A stretch of DNA of 64,000 nucleotides from Glandiceps talaboti (lineage: Eukaryota > Hemichordata > Enteropneusta > Spengelidae), in assembly GCF_964340395.1 (NCBI RefSeq), contig NC_135553.1, forward strand, positions 24,050,449 to 24,114,448, written 5' to 3'. Position numbers and translations under genes: made by a program. The stretch's first letter is position 1. Each line of letters begins with the position of its first letter. Under the pieces are notes generated by a model. It did no database searches and had not been told where the DNA came from. It worked only from the letters and a program-made list of their open reading frames with translations. Below are positions 11,980-24,259 of this stretch, one piece after another.

Positions 11980-12498
11980 ACTAGGCTCACTAATGGTCTA
12001 GCATTCTTGCAAATCAGAGTTGTGCTGTTACTTCTTCCGCGACACTGCGAAGCATCTTGGACGGTGCCGTAAAAGAGGATGTGGTTTACGACGATGTTGG
12101 TCTAGAAGAGAAGTTTGATCTTACGTAAACGCTAAAATTAATACGAAAGAATCTTGGACTGAAATCCTGGTTTCTACAACAAAGTTTAGTATTCTCCGTT
12201 TTTAGAGCGAGTGAAAAAATAGACTAAAAATACATCGTTGAGGGCATCGTTATCATCCGTGGAACTGGATAAGTAGAATGCACCCAACGACCGATCTTGC
12301 CAGTTTTACTTCAAAAGTGATAAGTTAAAATTAATACGAAATATATATTAATATTAATATGGATGTATTCTCTCTAACACCCACGACTTTAATAATAGTT
12401 AACAAAACAGTTCATTTCTACAACATACTTCCGTGATATAATCGAGCACCTGAATGTGTTTCGTTTATCGTTACTGAACTCATAAACATCCATATTGA
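11980..12498. mobile_element. unclassified insertion, unit 2 copy
   Basis: Present at this position and at 25272-25817, absent from the first unit, which reads straight through GTGGATGTCGAGACATGG near 2331. The insert includes the motif CTTCCGCGACACTGCGAAGC and no reading frame I recognise. In this copy the right junction has also lost about 24 bp between two GTATGT motifs. Confidence 0.55.
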
Positions 12499-13479
12499 AG
12501 TATGTGTTCCATGTATTGATGCATAACTGAGATACAAGCACACAGCTGACAATGAGGTCAAAGAAATACAATGAAAAGAAACATTAGTACATGCATAGTT
12601 AAACAATGCGAATTCTACATTATCGCATGTAAAGCTATTTCTCAACCGTAAAATACTAGTAGTGGATGTGATGCATAAATTAGATATCTGGTGACTAACA
12701 GTATGAATAAATGCTGACATTTGGTGCCCTCCTTGCTTTTTATTGTTCCGCTACATATTATGCCTCGACGTTTGTATCGATCGCCCTCAGTCTCCGTCTC
12801 GTTGAAAATTTCAGGTCACAAAGTTCAAGTTTGTATTTGGAAGAAAGTTTCATTCAGCTTGTGCATGTTTCTGAATACATACATATAGTATTTTGTCATA
12901 TATAGGAGATACCGATATACATGGACAATTACACAGTATGTGGGTATACGTATATACTAGTCGGTACATGAACACATACATACGGAATACAGATAAGTTA
13001 TTCAATGTGGATACGTATATACACAGCCATGGTATGTATGGCGCCCCCAATTTACTTTATACTCCTCTTTTTATTCAGCAGGTTATACATTCTTTTGACT
13101 CTCGTCTGCCACCTGTTGATACTTTATAGGCCAGGTCGTTTGTCCTTGTGAGTTGGATGTACGGAGCCGTGCAAGCTATCCATGTACCAGTTTTATCTGT
13201 TAATTTACCGAGCCCAGGTCCGAGGTTTTGTTACAAAACCATTATGTCATTTACTGTGAAATTTGTCCTTGGTCATTCTTATCAGTAAAATTAACAGTGT
13301 ATCAATACAACCATTTCTTTGTACGACTTTTGTTAATTTGTTGTCAAGAATTAAATGATAAGCTTTGGTGTCATTTCTTTTGACCGTGTATTGTGTCCAA
13401 GAGATATAATTCGGAATTGTTCAAATTTGTATCAGAAAATGAAATATATGATCAGAGCATTTAAATTGTATATGTATTA

Positions 13480-14978
13480 TTTTTCTGATCATTACCTGCA
13501 TGACCAATCGCTCCCTTCAAAATGGTACATTTCCAGATGTCTGGAAGGAGGCAACCGTCGTACCATTGGTCAAAAAAGCAGCTGGCGGTATAGACTTGTC
13601 TAATTATCGACCTGTTAGTAACCTGTCATTCATTTCCAAGCTAGTAGAACGGGTTGTTGTCGATCAACTCACCACTCACATGCAGATCAATGCCTAGCTA
13701 CCAGTTCATCAATCAGTGTACAGACAATATCACAGTATAGAGACTGTCCTCAGTAAGTTATGTCAGACATACTTGAGTGTATGGGTCAAAAACAAGTTGC
13801 ACTTTTGGTTCTACTTGATCTAAGCTCAGCCTTTGATACCGTTGACCATGCAATTCTATTGGAGACAATAGAACGCGAATTTGGAGTACAGAATGTCGCA
13901 CTCACTTGGTTAGCCTCTTACCTCACCAACAGATCACAGAAAGCCATAGTATCTGGCTGTTTATCTGAAAGTGTTCAACTGAAGTTTGGCGTCCCACAAG
14001 GATCATGCCTTGGCCCAGTCCTTTTCACGGCCTATTCGAGTACACTGTTTCGCGTCATAAACAACCATATGATTAATTCATACGGCTATGCTGATGATAC
14101 ACAACTTTTGAAAGCGTTTAAACCTCGATTAGATGATGAAACTGATGCTATAAAGTGTATATAGAGGTGTGTCGGTGACATACAAGCCTGGATGTTAACA
14201 CATAGACTGAAGTTGAATGAGAACAAAACTGAAGTTATGCTACTAGGGACAAAACAACAATCAGCTAAAGTAACAAGTAACCATATTACTGTCGGAGAAA
14301 ATCAGATCAAAATAGTTGACCATGTCCGCTATCTGGGAGGCTGATTCAAATCTATCGATGGTTCGTCATGTTAACCAAATCTGTAGGAAAGTCAATCATA
14401 ACTTATACAATCTCCGTCGTATCCGTAAATATCTGAATCATGCTGCAGAAAGCTTGTGAAACATTGGTCCATTCTTTAGTCAGTTCTCATCTTGATTATG
14501 CAAACTCCATATTGTATGGAATGCCAAAGTATTTGTTTGAAAGATTGCAGCGAGTACAAAATAATGCCGTACGAGTTGTAAAAGGTTTGAGGGAATAACT
14601 CAATCTCTTATTCAGCTCCACTAGCTGCCTGTCAAGGCACGAGTTGATTTTAAAGTAATTTTACTAGTTTTTAAGGCTTTGAATGGTAAAGCACCTTTGT
14701 ATATCCAGGATTCGTTCACACGTACCGTGACGTACCAACAATTCTCGTTACAATTTACGTAACGATTAAACAATATTATAAACTGTATTGATGTATTACC
14801 ACATGTCCTTTACTAAGTAGTCATTTTAGCCTTTTTGTAATTATTGTAACCAATTTGTTGTTTTTAGCTTTATTATATTGTTTTACCATGCTTTTAAATC
14901 TATTTTATGTACAGCGCTTTTGAATATTAATAAATAGAAAAGGCGCTTTAGAAAATAAATAAACGTTAAACTTTATTA
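13480..14978 (+). pseudogene. 5'-truncated CR1/L2-like LINE, unit 2 copy
   Basis: Remnant of a non-LTR retrotransposon ORF2. Reverse transcriptase blocks are readable in order: NYRPVSNLSFISKLVERVV, LLVLLDLSSAFDTVDHAIL (motif A), FGVPQGSCLGPVLF, YGYADDTQLL (catalytic YADD), and RYLGG. Further on come the post-RT motifs SHLDYANSILYGMPKYL, LQRVQNNAVRVV and LPVKARVDFKVILLVFKAL. Breaks include a TAG after MQINA, a frameshift near 13755, the TAG at 14161-14163, a TGA after RYLGG and a TAG in place of the usual W before LPVKARV. The 3' end (GCGCTTTTGA...AAGGCGCTTT then AAATAAATAAA) is typical of the L2/CR1 group. The empty site in unit 1 gives the boundaries. Confidence 0.85.
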
Positions 14979-15024
14979 GAGTCATATTGTTTGGTTTGGT
15001 AGTTCTCTTTTTGGAGGATGTAGT

Positions 15025-15040
15025 GGTCCTGAAAAGGACC
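15025..15040 (-). terminator. histone 3' stem-loop of H2B-2
   Basis: Minus strand GGTCCTTTTCAGGACC, perfect 6-bp stem, about 30 bp after the stop. It begins only about 50 bp from the LINE 3' end. Confidence 0.93.
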
Positions 15041-15069
15041 GTTTGGTTTGTGTATGCTGGGCATACGAA

Positions 15070-15438
15070 TTATTTGGAGCTGGTATACTTCGTTACGGCT
15101 TTGGTTCCCTCACTGACGGCGTGCTTGGCAAGCTCACCGGGTAGCAAGAGACGTACAGCAGTCTGGATCTCTCTGCTCGTGATGGTGGATCTCTTGTTGT
15201 ATTGGGCAAGACGGGAAGCTTCAGCTGCAATACGTTCGAAAATATCGTTGACGAAGCTGTTCATGATAGACATGGCCTTGGATGAGATACCAGTGTCTGG
15301 GTGAACTTGTTTCATAACTTTGTAGATGTAGATACCATAGCTTTCCTTTCTACGTCTCTTTCTCTTCTTGTCACCACTTCGTACAGCTTTAGCCTGACCG
15401 GCTTTCTTTGCAGCTTTTACACTTCCCTTGGGAGGCAT
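15070..15438 (-). CDS. H2B: histone H2B, copy 2
   Basis: Complete 122-aa H2B. It differs from the other two copies at residue 7: MPPKGSV instead of MPPKGSG (GGA to GTA codon), a change in the flexible N-terminal tail. The histone fold and C-terminal helix are intact. Start chosen at MPPK as in copy 1; upstream in-frame codons belong to the leader and TATA region. Divergent from H2A-2. Confidence 0.96.
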   Translation of the reverse strand: MPPKGSVKAAKKAGQAKAVRSGDKKRKRRRKESYGIYIYKVMKQVHPDTGISSKAMSIMNSFVNDIFERIAAEASRLAQYNKRSTITSREIQTAVRLLLPGELAKHAVSEGTKAVTKYTSSK

Positions 15439-15785
15439 GTTTGATTTCAATCGGATGATGATTTCAGTGTGTTGAGGAAATGCAAACGGTGCACTTTTTA
15501 TAACCAAAGGAATGCAAATGTGGAATTCTAATGATAATGAAGTGATAGGCGGGAAAGAGAAAATTCAATAACAATTATCACCTTCTATTTATGCATTTAA
15601 CTTCGCGCCAAATCAACTCTTTGTCATTGGTTAGGTTTGCAGCTCATTACCAGTTCGTTGTTGTGATTGGCCAAAATTGACTGTTAGCAGAATTCTCCCT
15701 TCGGCTGTAAATTTGGACAGTTTGGTGGTAGGTTCAGTCATTTAACATCAGTAGACAGTACTCACGAAAAACCAACAAGTTCATA
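15439..15785. promoter_or_regulatory. divergent H2B-H2A promoter, unit 2, H2A TATA mutated
   Basis: H2B TATAAAAA is kept at 15495-15502. E2F-like GGCGGGAAA at 15548-15556 and TTCGCGCCAAA at 15602-15612 are kept, as are both ATTGG boxes. The H2A box reads TGTAAA (15706-15711) instead of TATAAA. Confidence 0.75.
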
Positions 15786-16160
15786 ATGTCTGGACGTGGT
15801 AAAGCAAGTAAAGCTAAGGGTAAGGCAAAGAGCCGTTCCAGCCGTGCTGGTTTACAGTTCCCAGTCGGACGTGTGCACCGTTTCCTTCGCAAAGGCAACT
15901 ATGCTAAACGCGTTGGTGCAGGTGCCCCAGTCTACTTGGCTGCCGTTCTCGAATACTTGGCTGCTGAGATCCTAGAGTTGGCAGGAAATGCTGCCCGTGA
16001 CAACAAGAAGACCAGAATCATTCCACGTCACTTGCAACTGGCTGTCCGTAATGACGAAGAATTGAACAAACTGATGGGCGGTGTCACCATTGCTCAGGGT
16101 GGTGTATTGCCAAACATCCAGGCAGTACTTTTACCAAAGAAGACTCAATCCAAAAAGTAA
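15786..16160 (+). CDS. H2A: histone H2A, copy 2
   Basis: Complete 124-aa H2A. It differs from copy 1 by one tail residue, MSGRGKAS for MSGRGKAG (GGT to AGT), which creates a serine. The rest of the protein is unchanged, with silent differences. The ATG, stop and stem-loop are intact. The TATA box is mutated to TGTAAA, so output may be reduced. Confidence 0.96.
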   Translation: MSGRGKASKAKGKAKSRSSRAGLQFPVGRVHRFLRKGNYAKRVGAGAPVYLAAVLEYLAAEILELAGNAARDNKKTRIIPRHLQLAVRNDEELNKLMGGVTIAQGGVLPNIQAVLLPKKTQSKK

Positions 16161-16189
16161 ATCGTATGCTATGCATACACAAACCAAAC

Positions 16190-16205
16190 GGTCCTTTTCA
16201 GGACC
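16190..16205 (+). terminator. histone 3' stem-loop of H2A-2
   Basis: GGTCCTTTTCAGGACC with the purine-rich downstream element. An AATAAA lies near 16273. Confidence 0.94.
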
Positions 16206-16763
16206 ACCACATCCTCCAAAAAGAGAACTACCAAACCAGTAAACACACACCAATATGTCTTGCCTCTTTTGAATAAAGAGAAATACATTACACATAGTTG
16301 TGAAAGTAATGCAGATACATTGAGAGCCAAGGTCATTTTTGCACCAAGTCCACTAAAGTAGACGGTGTGAACGACATCTACCAATAAAATGATTTGCTAA
16401 ACGATGCAGTGAATGTCAAAATACATTTTACCACTATGATTTTACATACAATACAGTGTTCCAGTACATGTACTATTAATTTCGCAGCCAAGCTAACAAT
16501 AATAATTTTCACCAAATGTAATAAAAATTCACCTAAAAATGGATACATATACAGAATACATGCCATAAGGGATCAAGAAATAGCAAAGCTGGCCAACAAA
16601 CGTACTAGTACTTGTAGGTGTATATACAACATTCCAGATTTCCATAGGAACTATCACAAATAAGAAACATTTAAATACAAAAAATTACAAAGCACAACAT
16701 ATGGAACAGTAAACTTGACACACATTAAATTAGACAATCGTCCCTAATCTTTGTATAAATGCT

Positions 16764-16835
16764 GAGTGGCTTATCCGCGAGAAGAGAGATACTAGTCCCG
16801 ACTAAAGTTCCTCACTTCTCGCGGCTAAGCCGGTC
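16764..16835. repeat. GC-rich hairpin element, third copy
   Basis: Arms GAGTGGC..ATCCGCGAGAAG and CTTCTCGCGGCTAAGCCGGTC, diverged from the 5033 element. A partial arm recurs at about 16938-16990 next to CATACATATATACAAAG. Confidence 0.55.
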
Positions 16836-18602
16836 AAGGCACACTTTGTGCGCCTTACAAAGCTCAGGGTCGCGATCTGGCAGCGAGACTAATGTACTAT
16901 AAGATTACTGCAATATGTACATGGCAATTAATATTTCTGCCAGACTCGGGACTAGTCCCTCTATCTCTTCTCGCGGCCAAGCCACTCGGCATACATATAT
17001 ACAAAGCTAAGATTATAGGGACGATAGTCACGCGTCTGGCAGCGAGACAACATAGAAAGTTATTAAAGGTACTTTTCCACTCGCGTACGGTAATTTCTTT
17101 ATTTTATTTATTTTTTAACTTTCACAAAAGTCAGGCAGTCCACACAGGTGACGGACACCTATAAATGTGGACCCCAAAACATATATACAGGGAAATAAAA
17201 GACAACCGGCAAACACTACAGTTACAATACATGTACAAGATGAATGGAAACACCTACAATTACAATAAGCCTAAATCTGTCTTGGAGCGGAAATTGCCAA
17301 ATGTATAAATTACAAAAAAAAACAGAAATAATATCTTAAAACTACGAATAGAGGAGATAATGGAAAGCTACAACAAATACTCAAATAAATACATTTGCAG
17401 TCGCTTAATTTATTTATGTATTCATGATATTAAAGTAAAGACACAAACAAATAGATCGAAAACTTAGCTGCATTCTACCATTAAATTTCCGCTGCACACA
17501 ATTCAAATATATCTAGTAGTAGGCTGAACTATATTATCTCAAATTGCGTCGATGACTATTATTACAAATATTTCACAAAACATATTCGCATGTAGGAAAT
17601 GCTGACAAAGTGTCATGAGGGGTCATATTAAATAACTATAGTGGTAACATGTAGAACATTGGTATCGGTACGACTACATGAGATATTCATAAAATACTCT
17701 CTAAATTAACACGCGAAAACAATTGGTCGGTTATGGGTCCCAAGATATGCTGAAATTATTAGGAATTTGAATTACCGTACAATGAGAAGGTGACTATCTC
17801 ATTTCCTTTATACAGATAACAAAGCTGTGATAATGATTTCTATCTTTAGTCGATCGGTGTAAGTTGGGTTATACGTCACCTGTCACCAATCTCGCATTTT
17901 CATTGGTCGAGAGCCCTGCAGATACACAGGCGTATTTTTCACAACAGCCGTATTTTTGCTTGTTGTATCACGTGATCACTGCACGTCCCCTTGTAAACAA
18001 ATCTAGCAGACAACTAGAGATCGAGCTATAACCAGCATTTCCAATGCCAAATTTGTTCTCAAGCGAACAAAATATCACCGTTGTATACATTGAAACAAGT
18101 CTTTGAACTGTACTTTTCATGTCACAGGGAAATAGTCAAAAATTCCACACACAACCGTGAAAGTCCAGTAACGGCGAACGCACGGTCGTCACGCGATCGT
18201 AAACATGAATTCCTAAATTTATGAAGGATATGAAAATTACCACCACAGAGGGTGTAATTTTTGCTTAACTAGAACAACAAAGCATATCACGAACATTTAT
18301 GTACATTTAATGGTATACAGTACGCAAAACAAAGACGTACTCATTTTTCAGCTGATGGTTATAAGTTTGAATATATCGCTGAGTGATATGCAAATAGTAA
18401 ACATTACGTCATACTACTGAGCAAACGCGCACTCTGATTGGATGATAAAGTTAAGGCTGACATGTAAACAACCGCATTGCAGTTATCAGAGAGGTGCGTG
18501 ATACTACCCTCAACAGTATAACGCGGAAGTGATTTTATTTTAAAATGAAACAGCATTTTTAGACATTCAAAAATGAATTCATAGTCGCAGGTGACGTATA
18601 AG

Positions 18603-18744
18603 TATGTTATTTGCCAAATACTGTTCCACATCTTGCTGCTCAAGGTAATTTTTTCTGGTATAACGGCTCGCCTCCGGCTCTCCGTTATACCAGAAAAATT
18701 ACCTCTCGCAGCAAAATATGGAACGGTATTTGGCAAATAACATA
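18603..18744. repeat. 142-bp imperfect palindrome, second copy
   Basis: Same foldback as 9963-10104, including the GC-rich loop CTCGCCTCCGGCTCT. Confidence 0.78.
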
Positions 18745-19320
18745 CACTTATCTACATCAGTTCCTTTAGGATATCGATACCTTCATTTATTTGTATAAGT
18801 TGTACAATGTATAAATTTGATGTCAACGGAGAAATGATAGATTTGACCATAGACCATACACGAAACGTACGGTCTATGGTTTGATGGTACTGGTGGTGGT
18901 GCAGCGTAGTGTCCTTGGAATGTTTGGATCCTAATTAAATGACATGGAGGGTTGATGGGAAAACGAACTCTTCACCTCTTGTAACCATAAACGTTTGAGA
19001 GAGACTTATTTATCGACTTTTACTCCTGATTTGACTTTAGAATTATTAAAACATTTAAAATCGTGTATATTTATGGTTAAATTACAACTACTCACAGTCC
19101 CCGATAGAGGGATTGTGAATTACTGTTGCACATTTAAGTCAAGCCGTGTTGGCCTATTGCTTTACGACACTGTAAATTTGATGGTGATGTCATTAATAAT
19201 ACTAACATTTGAAAACTATTAATATTCTAAAATGTCGGTTATAGGGATATCAGAGAGAAGTTTATTATTTTGTATCTAAACACTCTAAAATATCTTAAAC
19301 GAGATATTCATTATGTTTTT

Positions 19321-19332
19321 AAAAGGCATTTC
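19321..19332. repeat. target-site duplication, left copy
   Basis: AAAAGGCATTTC directly before the LINE. The same 12 bp recurs at 24375-24386 after the poly(A) tail. The unoccupied site is seen once at 10680-10695 upstream of H4-3. Confidence 0.88.
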
Positions 19333-19832
19333 GGTCACGTGATGTACAGCAAACTGTTCGCTTGCATGTTCAGATCGCTCTACAACTATTTCTGTGTATT
19401 TCATTGAAATCAGCAAGCTAGTCTTTCTCAGCACATCCGTTGTGTTAGAAAACCATGGGAGTCTCCGTTGAAGTCTGGAGAGCCAAGATTGGGACTTTCA
19501 CTCATCCTAAAAACTGGAGAGATATTCAACTGCACTTGTACAGTCCTTTTTCAAAATGGTCATATGCAAATCAGCTTGCCTACAGAACGATCGCCTGTGT
19601 CGTCGTGGTATGGTATGTGGTTGCTTGCACGGACATACTACTAAACTGCGTAAACATGTCGTCATTATGGCTCCAAGAAAATGGTATGTTGCTACTAGAT
19701 GAAAATTATGATTCTTGTACTGAACGTGAAATTGGTCATTCTGCGAACTTTTCGTTTCAAGAAACCAACAGTGGCACTGACTTTGGAATGTACTCACAGG
19801 TGCCATGTTTGGCATCTGTCATCAGTAAGCCA

Positions 19833-19886
19833 TTAGTCAAAAAACTTTTGCAGTTAGCCGGTGACATAGAACTAAACCCCGGTCCC
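19833..19886 (+). other. 2A-like ribosome-skipping motif in ORF1
   Basis: Codons 127-144 read LVKKLLQLAGDIELNPGP. This satisfies the D(V/I)ExNPGP consensus with a preceding helix-forming leucine-rich stretch. 2A-like peptides cause the ribosome to skip the final Gly-Pro bond, releasing the upstream peptide and continuing from Pro. Such motifs are known in ORF1 or N-terminal positions of some non-LTR elements (trypanosome L1Tc/Ingi, sea urchin, amphioxus, molluscs). Activity of this one is inferred. Confidence 0.85.
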
Positions 19887-20290
19887 CAGTCTGATGTTAT
19901 CGATGCAATGGAGTCTATTAAAGGGGAATTATTAGCGCAAATAAACAAGGTCGGTGAGCAACTTAGTCGTGAGATGTCTGTTTTGAATGACAAGCAAACT
20001 GTTGTTCAAAGAACTTGTGACGGTCTTAGCCATAAGCTGTCAGAACTTCAACAAGTGACACAAAAAATGAGTTCTGAAATAAATGACCTTAAAGAAGAGA
20101 ATAATGTCACCAGACTTGACATTGATGCTATCGACCAGAAGGTAGAAAGTATGATGGAACAACTGAATGACATTGAGAGGGATACAGACAGTCTTGAATC
20201 GTTTTCGAGAAGAGACAATGTCCGACTGTATGGGATAACAGAAGAACCAGGAGAGACTTTTGATAGTATAAAAGAAAAGGTTGTGTCAAT

Positions 20291-20344
20291 CTTGAATGAA
20301 ACAGTTAGAGGTAAAACCTCTTGAATGAAACAGTTAGAGGTAAA
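20291..20344 (+). repeat. 29-bp-period direct duplication inside ORF1
   Basis: The 25-nt segment beginning CTTGAATGAAACAGTTAGAG occurs at 20291 and again at 20320, separated by ACCT. It introduces the TGA that interrupts ORF1. Confidence 0.85.
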
Positions 20345-20783
20345 TCGGGACATCGTCCGAGCCCATCGCACCGGCATCCGACGTGGCCCGCAACCAAGAC
20401 CAACATTAGTCAAGTTCCATCATGGTGCAGACAAAGTGACTGCTCTCGCTGCAAGGGATGATCTAAAGAAAATAAATGTCGGAATTGGAAATGACTTAAC
20501 GAAACGACAACAAAAAACACTTTCCAACTTGAGAAGCCAGGGCAAAAAAGCATACTTTAAAAAGGGCAAATTGATTATCGAAAACAATGATGAACATATT
20601 GCGCAACAGAATGCACAAGAAGTTGCTGTTTCAAGTATTGTCGGGAGTACCGAAAGTCAGAACCCTCGGAAAACATACAGGCGAGGTACAGTCTCCATTG
20701 CACCACAGCGTCCGTTTACAAGATCCCGTACTAGAGAACCAGAGATGTGCACATCCGAATAGGGAATCGGCCACGGCTCAAAA

Positions 20784-23700
20784 ATGTTGAAAATCATGTT
20801 TTGGAATGTGAGAGGACTCAAGAACAAGATTAAAGATTTTGACTTTGCGAACTATTTGTTACTCAATGATGTAATTATTCTAGTGGAAACCTGGGCGGAA
20901 AGTGATATGGAATTTGACGATATATTTCCGGGTTTTAAAGTTTTCAGTAAATATCGTCCAAGAAAAGCAGCTTCTGGTAGATATTCCGGTGGTATCATTA
21001 TTATTGTAAAAGAAAATATTTTGCCTTATATTACACCAGTCAGATGTGATATGAAAGATTGTCTATTCCTTCTCATAAATGGAGATTTAATTAGCAATAT
21101 CAAAGACATTTTAATTTGTGGGGTATATATACCCCCAGAAAAGTCAACATATTATCACAATTTGCAGTCGGAAAATGGTGTTGACTTATTTGAAACCCAA
21201 TTGTTAGAAGTTATTTCTAAACTGCCAGATGTAGACATCATTGTGGCAGGGGATTTCAATGCACGTACTGGCACTGAAGCTGACTACATTGTTGATGATG
21301 ACCCCAAGTATGTAGTCAATGATATGCCTAATTATAATACAGATTGTTTCAATATGCCCCGCACTTCAAAAGATAACACAGTAAACATTTTTGGTCGCAC
21401 CTTACTCACTGCTTGTTCTACGTATAGTTTGCATATTTTAAATGGTAGATCGGGGTCAGATGCTAATAAAGGTGATTTCACTTGCATTTCACACAATGGG
21501 GCTAGTGTCGTTGACTACATCTTGGTTTCCACTCAAATGTTTAATGAGATTCATGATTTCTCTATTGGTTTACGTACTGAATCTGATCATTTTCCACTTC
21601 ACTTTAAGTTATCTTCAGTTTTATGCCGTCAGTTAGAACCCAGGATCCTGCATAGGCCTATTGCAGAAAAATACATTTGGAACGAGGCTCAGAGAAATTC
21701 TTTCATTAATCATTGTCAGTCAGATTCCGCTACTGCTCTTTTAAACAATTGTAGTGAGAATGTCAATATTGAGGTAGACGATTTTGTGTCAGCCATTCAA
21801 CATATTTTTGATGACGCAGCATCTAAGTGTAATATGGTCAAGAAAGTGTACAGCTTGGGTAAAGAACGCCAGCGAAAACAACCCGATTGGTTTGACTCAG
21901 AGTGCAAAAAATTAAAATTGGAGAAGTTTAGGTGCTTGAGGAAATTTCGCTCTGAGGGTAACGTTTGTTTTCTCAATAGTTTTAAAAGACTGAGATCAGA
22001 GTTTAAAAATATGTGTAATGTAAAAAGACTAAAATTTCTTGATACTCGTAGAAAGCAGTTGGCTACTTCTATCAACGACCCAACCCGTTTCTGGCATACT
22101 CTCCATAAAATTACTACTTTTAGAACACGCACCCCTTCTCTTCTGCCAGATGTTTGGTTCAATTATTTTAGTAAGCTGTTCCAAAATGATTCTGAACCCC
22201 CACCTTTTCATTTATCGGATGATTTTACCCATTTGTTAGAATCTACAGTTGATGACGTTTTCCCTATTGAAGGAGATTTGACCTATGATATTCTGAATGG
22301 TCCTATTACAAACGAGGAAATTTTATGTAGTATTGCAAACCTGAAAAATGGTAAATCACCAGGACCTGATAAAGTTTTGGGCGAATTTATGAAGACCTGT
22401 TCACATTTTCTTGTACCATATTTAAATGTTTTGTTCAATAGAATTTTAGACACTGGGTTATTTCCAACAGAATGGTCAAAAGCTATAATTGTACCTATTC
22501 ACAAGAAAGGACCTATTAATGTACCAGATAACTATAGAGGTATTTCTCTTTTAAGTATCTTTAGTAAAATATTTACCTGGATTTTAAACAGGCGTCTTAC
22601 ATTTTGGGCAGAGGCTTTCGATAAAATTGACGAAGCGCAAGCTGGCTTTAGACGAGGTTATTCTACTGTCGATAATGTATTCATCCTTCAGTCAATTATC
22701 CAGAAGTATCTGACAATGAATAAGGGGAAATTCTATTGCGTATTCGTCGATTTTTCTAAAGCGTTTGACACGGTTGAACGTCAGAGGTTATGGTATCTCC
22801 TTGAAAGGTGGTGTGAAGGGAAAGATGTTCAGAATGCTTAACAGTATCTATAACAGTGTCAAGTCTTGTGTGAGAACAGGTGATGGTAATACTGAATATT
22901 TTAACTGTCACAGTGGCGTACGCCAAGGGTGTATGCTTAGCCCCTTCTTATTTTCATTTTTTATCAATGAATTAGCAAGGGAAATCCATGTTACTGGCCA
23001 GCGTGGAGTGCAGCTGTCCCCAGACTTAGTTGAAATCATGTGTTTACTATTTGCAGACGATGTTGTAATGTTTTCTGACACAATTATAGGACTTCAAAAA
23101 TTATTAACCACTCTAAGTGAATACTGTAGTAAATGGCAGATGACTGTCAATTTATCTAAGACAAAAATAGTAGTTTTCAAAAATGGGGGATTTGTGTCAA
23201 AGAGAGAAAAATGGGTTTTTAACGGGAAGGCACTTGAAGTTGTTTCATACTACAAATACCTAGGATTATTGTTATCATGTCGTTTAAAGTGGTTTCAAGC
23301 CACCAAATTGCTATCACAACAGGGCAGAAAAGCTTTTATAAACGCCTGGAGCAAGTGTAATAGAGTTGGTACCTTGTCATATGATACTTTCTTTAAGTTG
23401 TTTGATTCAATGATTTCACCAATTTTGACGTATGGATCTGAACTATGGGGTTTTCAAAGTTACTTGTCACTAGAAAGGGTACAGCTTTTAGCATGCAGAA
23501 TATTTTTAGGGCTTCCACATTGCGCTCCAAATTGTGCTGTTCTTGGTGAATGTGGGAGATACCCAATATATCTAATAACAGCAAAAAAATGTATTAAATA
23601 TTGGGCCAAACTTGTAAATATGCCAAATTATAGATATCCAAAAAAAATGCTATAATATGCTTTACCAAATTGAAAACTCTGGTTTAAGATCTAAGGGTAC

Positions 23701-24259
23701 ATGGGTCAGAGAAGTACGAACCTTACTCTCTATTTCTGGTCAACAAGATGTATGGGACGCACAGGAAGTTGACAATATAGACCTTTTTATAGGCACATTC
23801 ACCACTAGATTTAAACAGTTTTTATTTTTAAATTGGCACAGTGAAATATCAACCTTAGATAAACTAGAAAATTACAGAAATTTCAAATCCCTGCTGCAAC
23901 CTGAAAAGTATTTGTTCTCTGTTACCATTGACAAACATCGGAAGATGTTAGCACGTTTCAGGTGTTCTGCACATTGCTTAAAAATCGAAAGTGAGAGAAA
24001 ATATGGCATAGAGAGACAGGATCGTATTTGTAAACTTTGTGATTTTAGAGAAGTTGAGGATGAATTCCACTTTCTTCTGAAATGTACCTTTTTCAACCAA
24101 TATCGCAACAAATATATTCCTGCCTATTATTATTCACCACCATCCTACGAAAAGTTTATTGAAATAATGCATAGTGAGAACGGAGATATATTGCAAAAGT
24201 TGGCTGTATTTCTTTTTCATGCTCTTTCTCTGAGGAAAGAAGCAGATTCTTTGTTGTGA
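20784..24259 (+). pseudogene. LINE ORF2: endonuclease-reverse transcriptase, two frameshifts
   Basis: Enzyme for target-primed reverse transcription. The APE-type endonuclease comes first: MFWNVRGLKNK, LVETWAE (metal-binding Glu), VAGDFNART, VVDYILVS, ESDHFPL (catalytic SDH). The reverse transcriptase follows: LKNGKSPGPDKV, IVPIHKKGP, NYRGISLLSIFSKI, DEAQAGFRRGYSTVDN, VFVDFSKAFDTVERQR (motif A Asp), GVRQGCMLSPFLFSFFINE, LLFADDVVMFSD (catalytic FADD), LSKTKIVVF, YKYLGLLLS. The C-terminal domain has CX2CX9HX4C (CKLCDFREVEDEFHFLLKC). Frame breaks occur near 22803-22815, between LWYLLE and GGVKGKM, and at an 8-A run at 23640-23647 where 7 would keep the frame (then TGCTATAAT). ORF2 follows ORF1 by 21 bp. 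Confidence 0.9.

Larger units (their letters stand above)
16981..19332. repeat. 2.3-kb spacer duplication, copy B
   Basis: Partner of 8350-10690, with only scattered differences. It contains the same 142-bp palindrome at 18603-18744. It ends exactly where the 5-kb LINE has inserted; the remainder of the unit resumes at 24375. Confidence 0.85.
19455..20762 (+). pseudogene. LINE ORF1: 2A-like peptide, coiled coil, L1-type RNA-binding protein
   Basis: Nucleic-acid-binding ORF1 protein. Residues 1-143 form an N-terminal region with a hydrophobic stretch (about 46-66, ACVVVVWYVVACTDILLN) ending in a 2A-like motif at about 127-144. From about 145 to 250 there is a long heptad-rich, charged coiled coil. 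Then ESFSRRDNVRLYGITEEPGE matches the start of the L1 ORF1p RNA-binding (Transposase_22) domain. It continues after the break as VNRDIVRAHRTG and RPTLVKFHHGADK, typical of the same domain. A TGA at 20322-20324 lies inside a 29-bp tandem duplication; the frame downstream is the same. The first ATG has a good context (ACCATGG). Ends TAG at 20760. Confidence 0.85.

Noticed and set aside
13480-14164. A functional reverse transcriptase gene within the histone array
   Set aside because: 5' truncated with several stops and frameshifts; the 26831 copy shares older stops.
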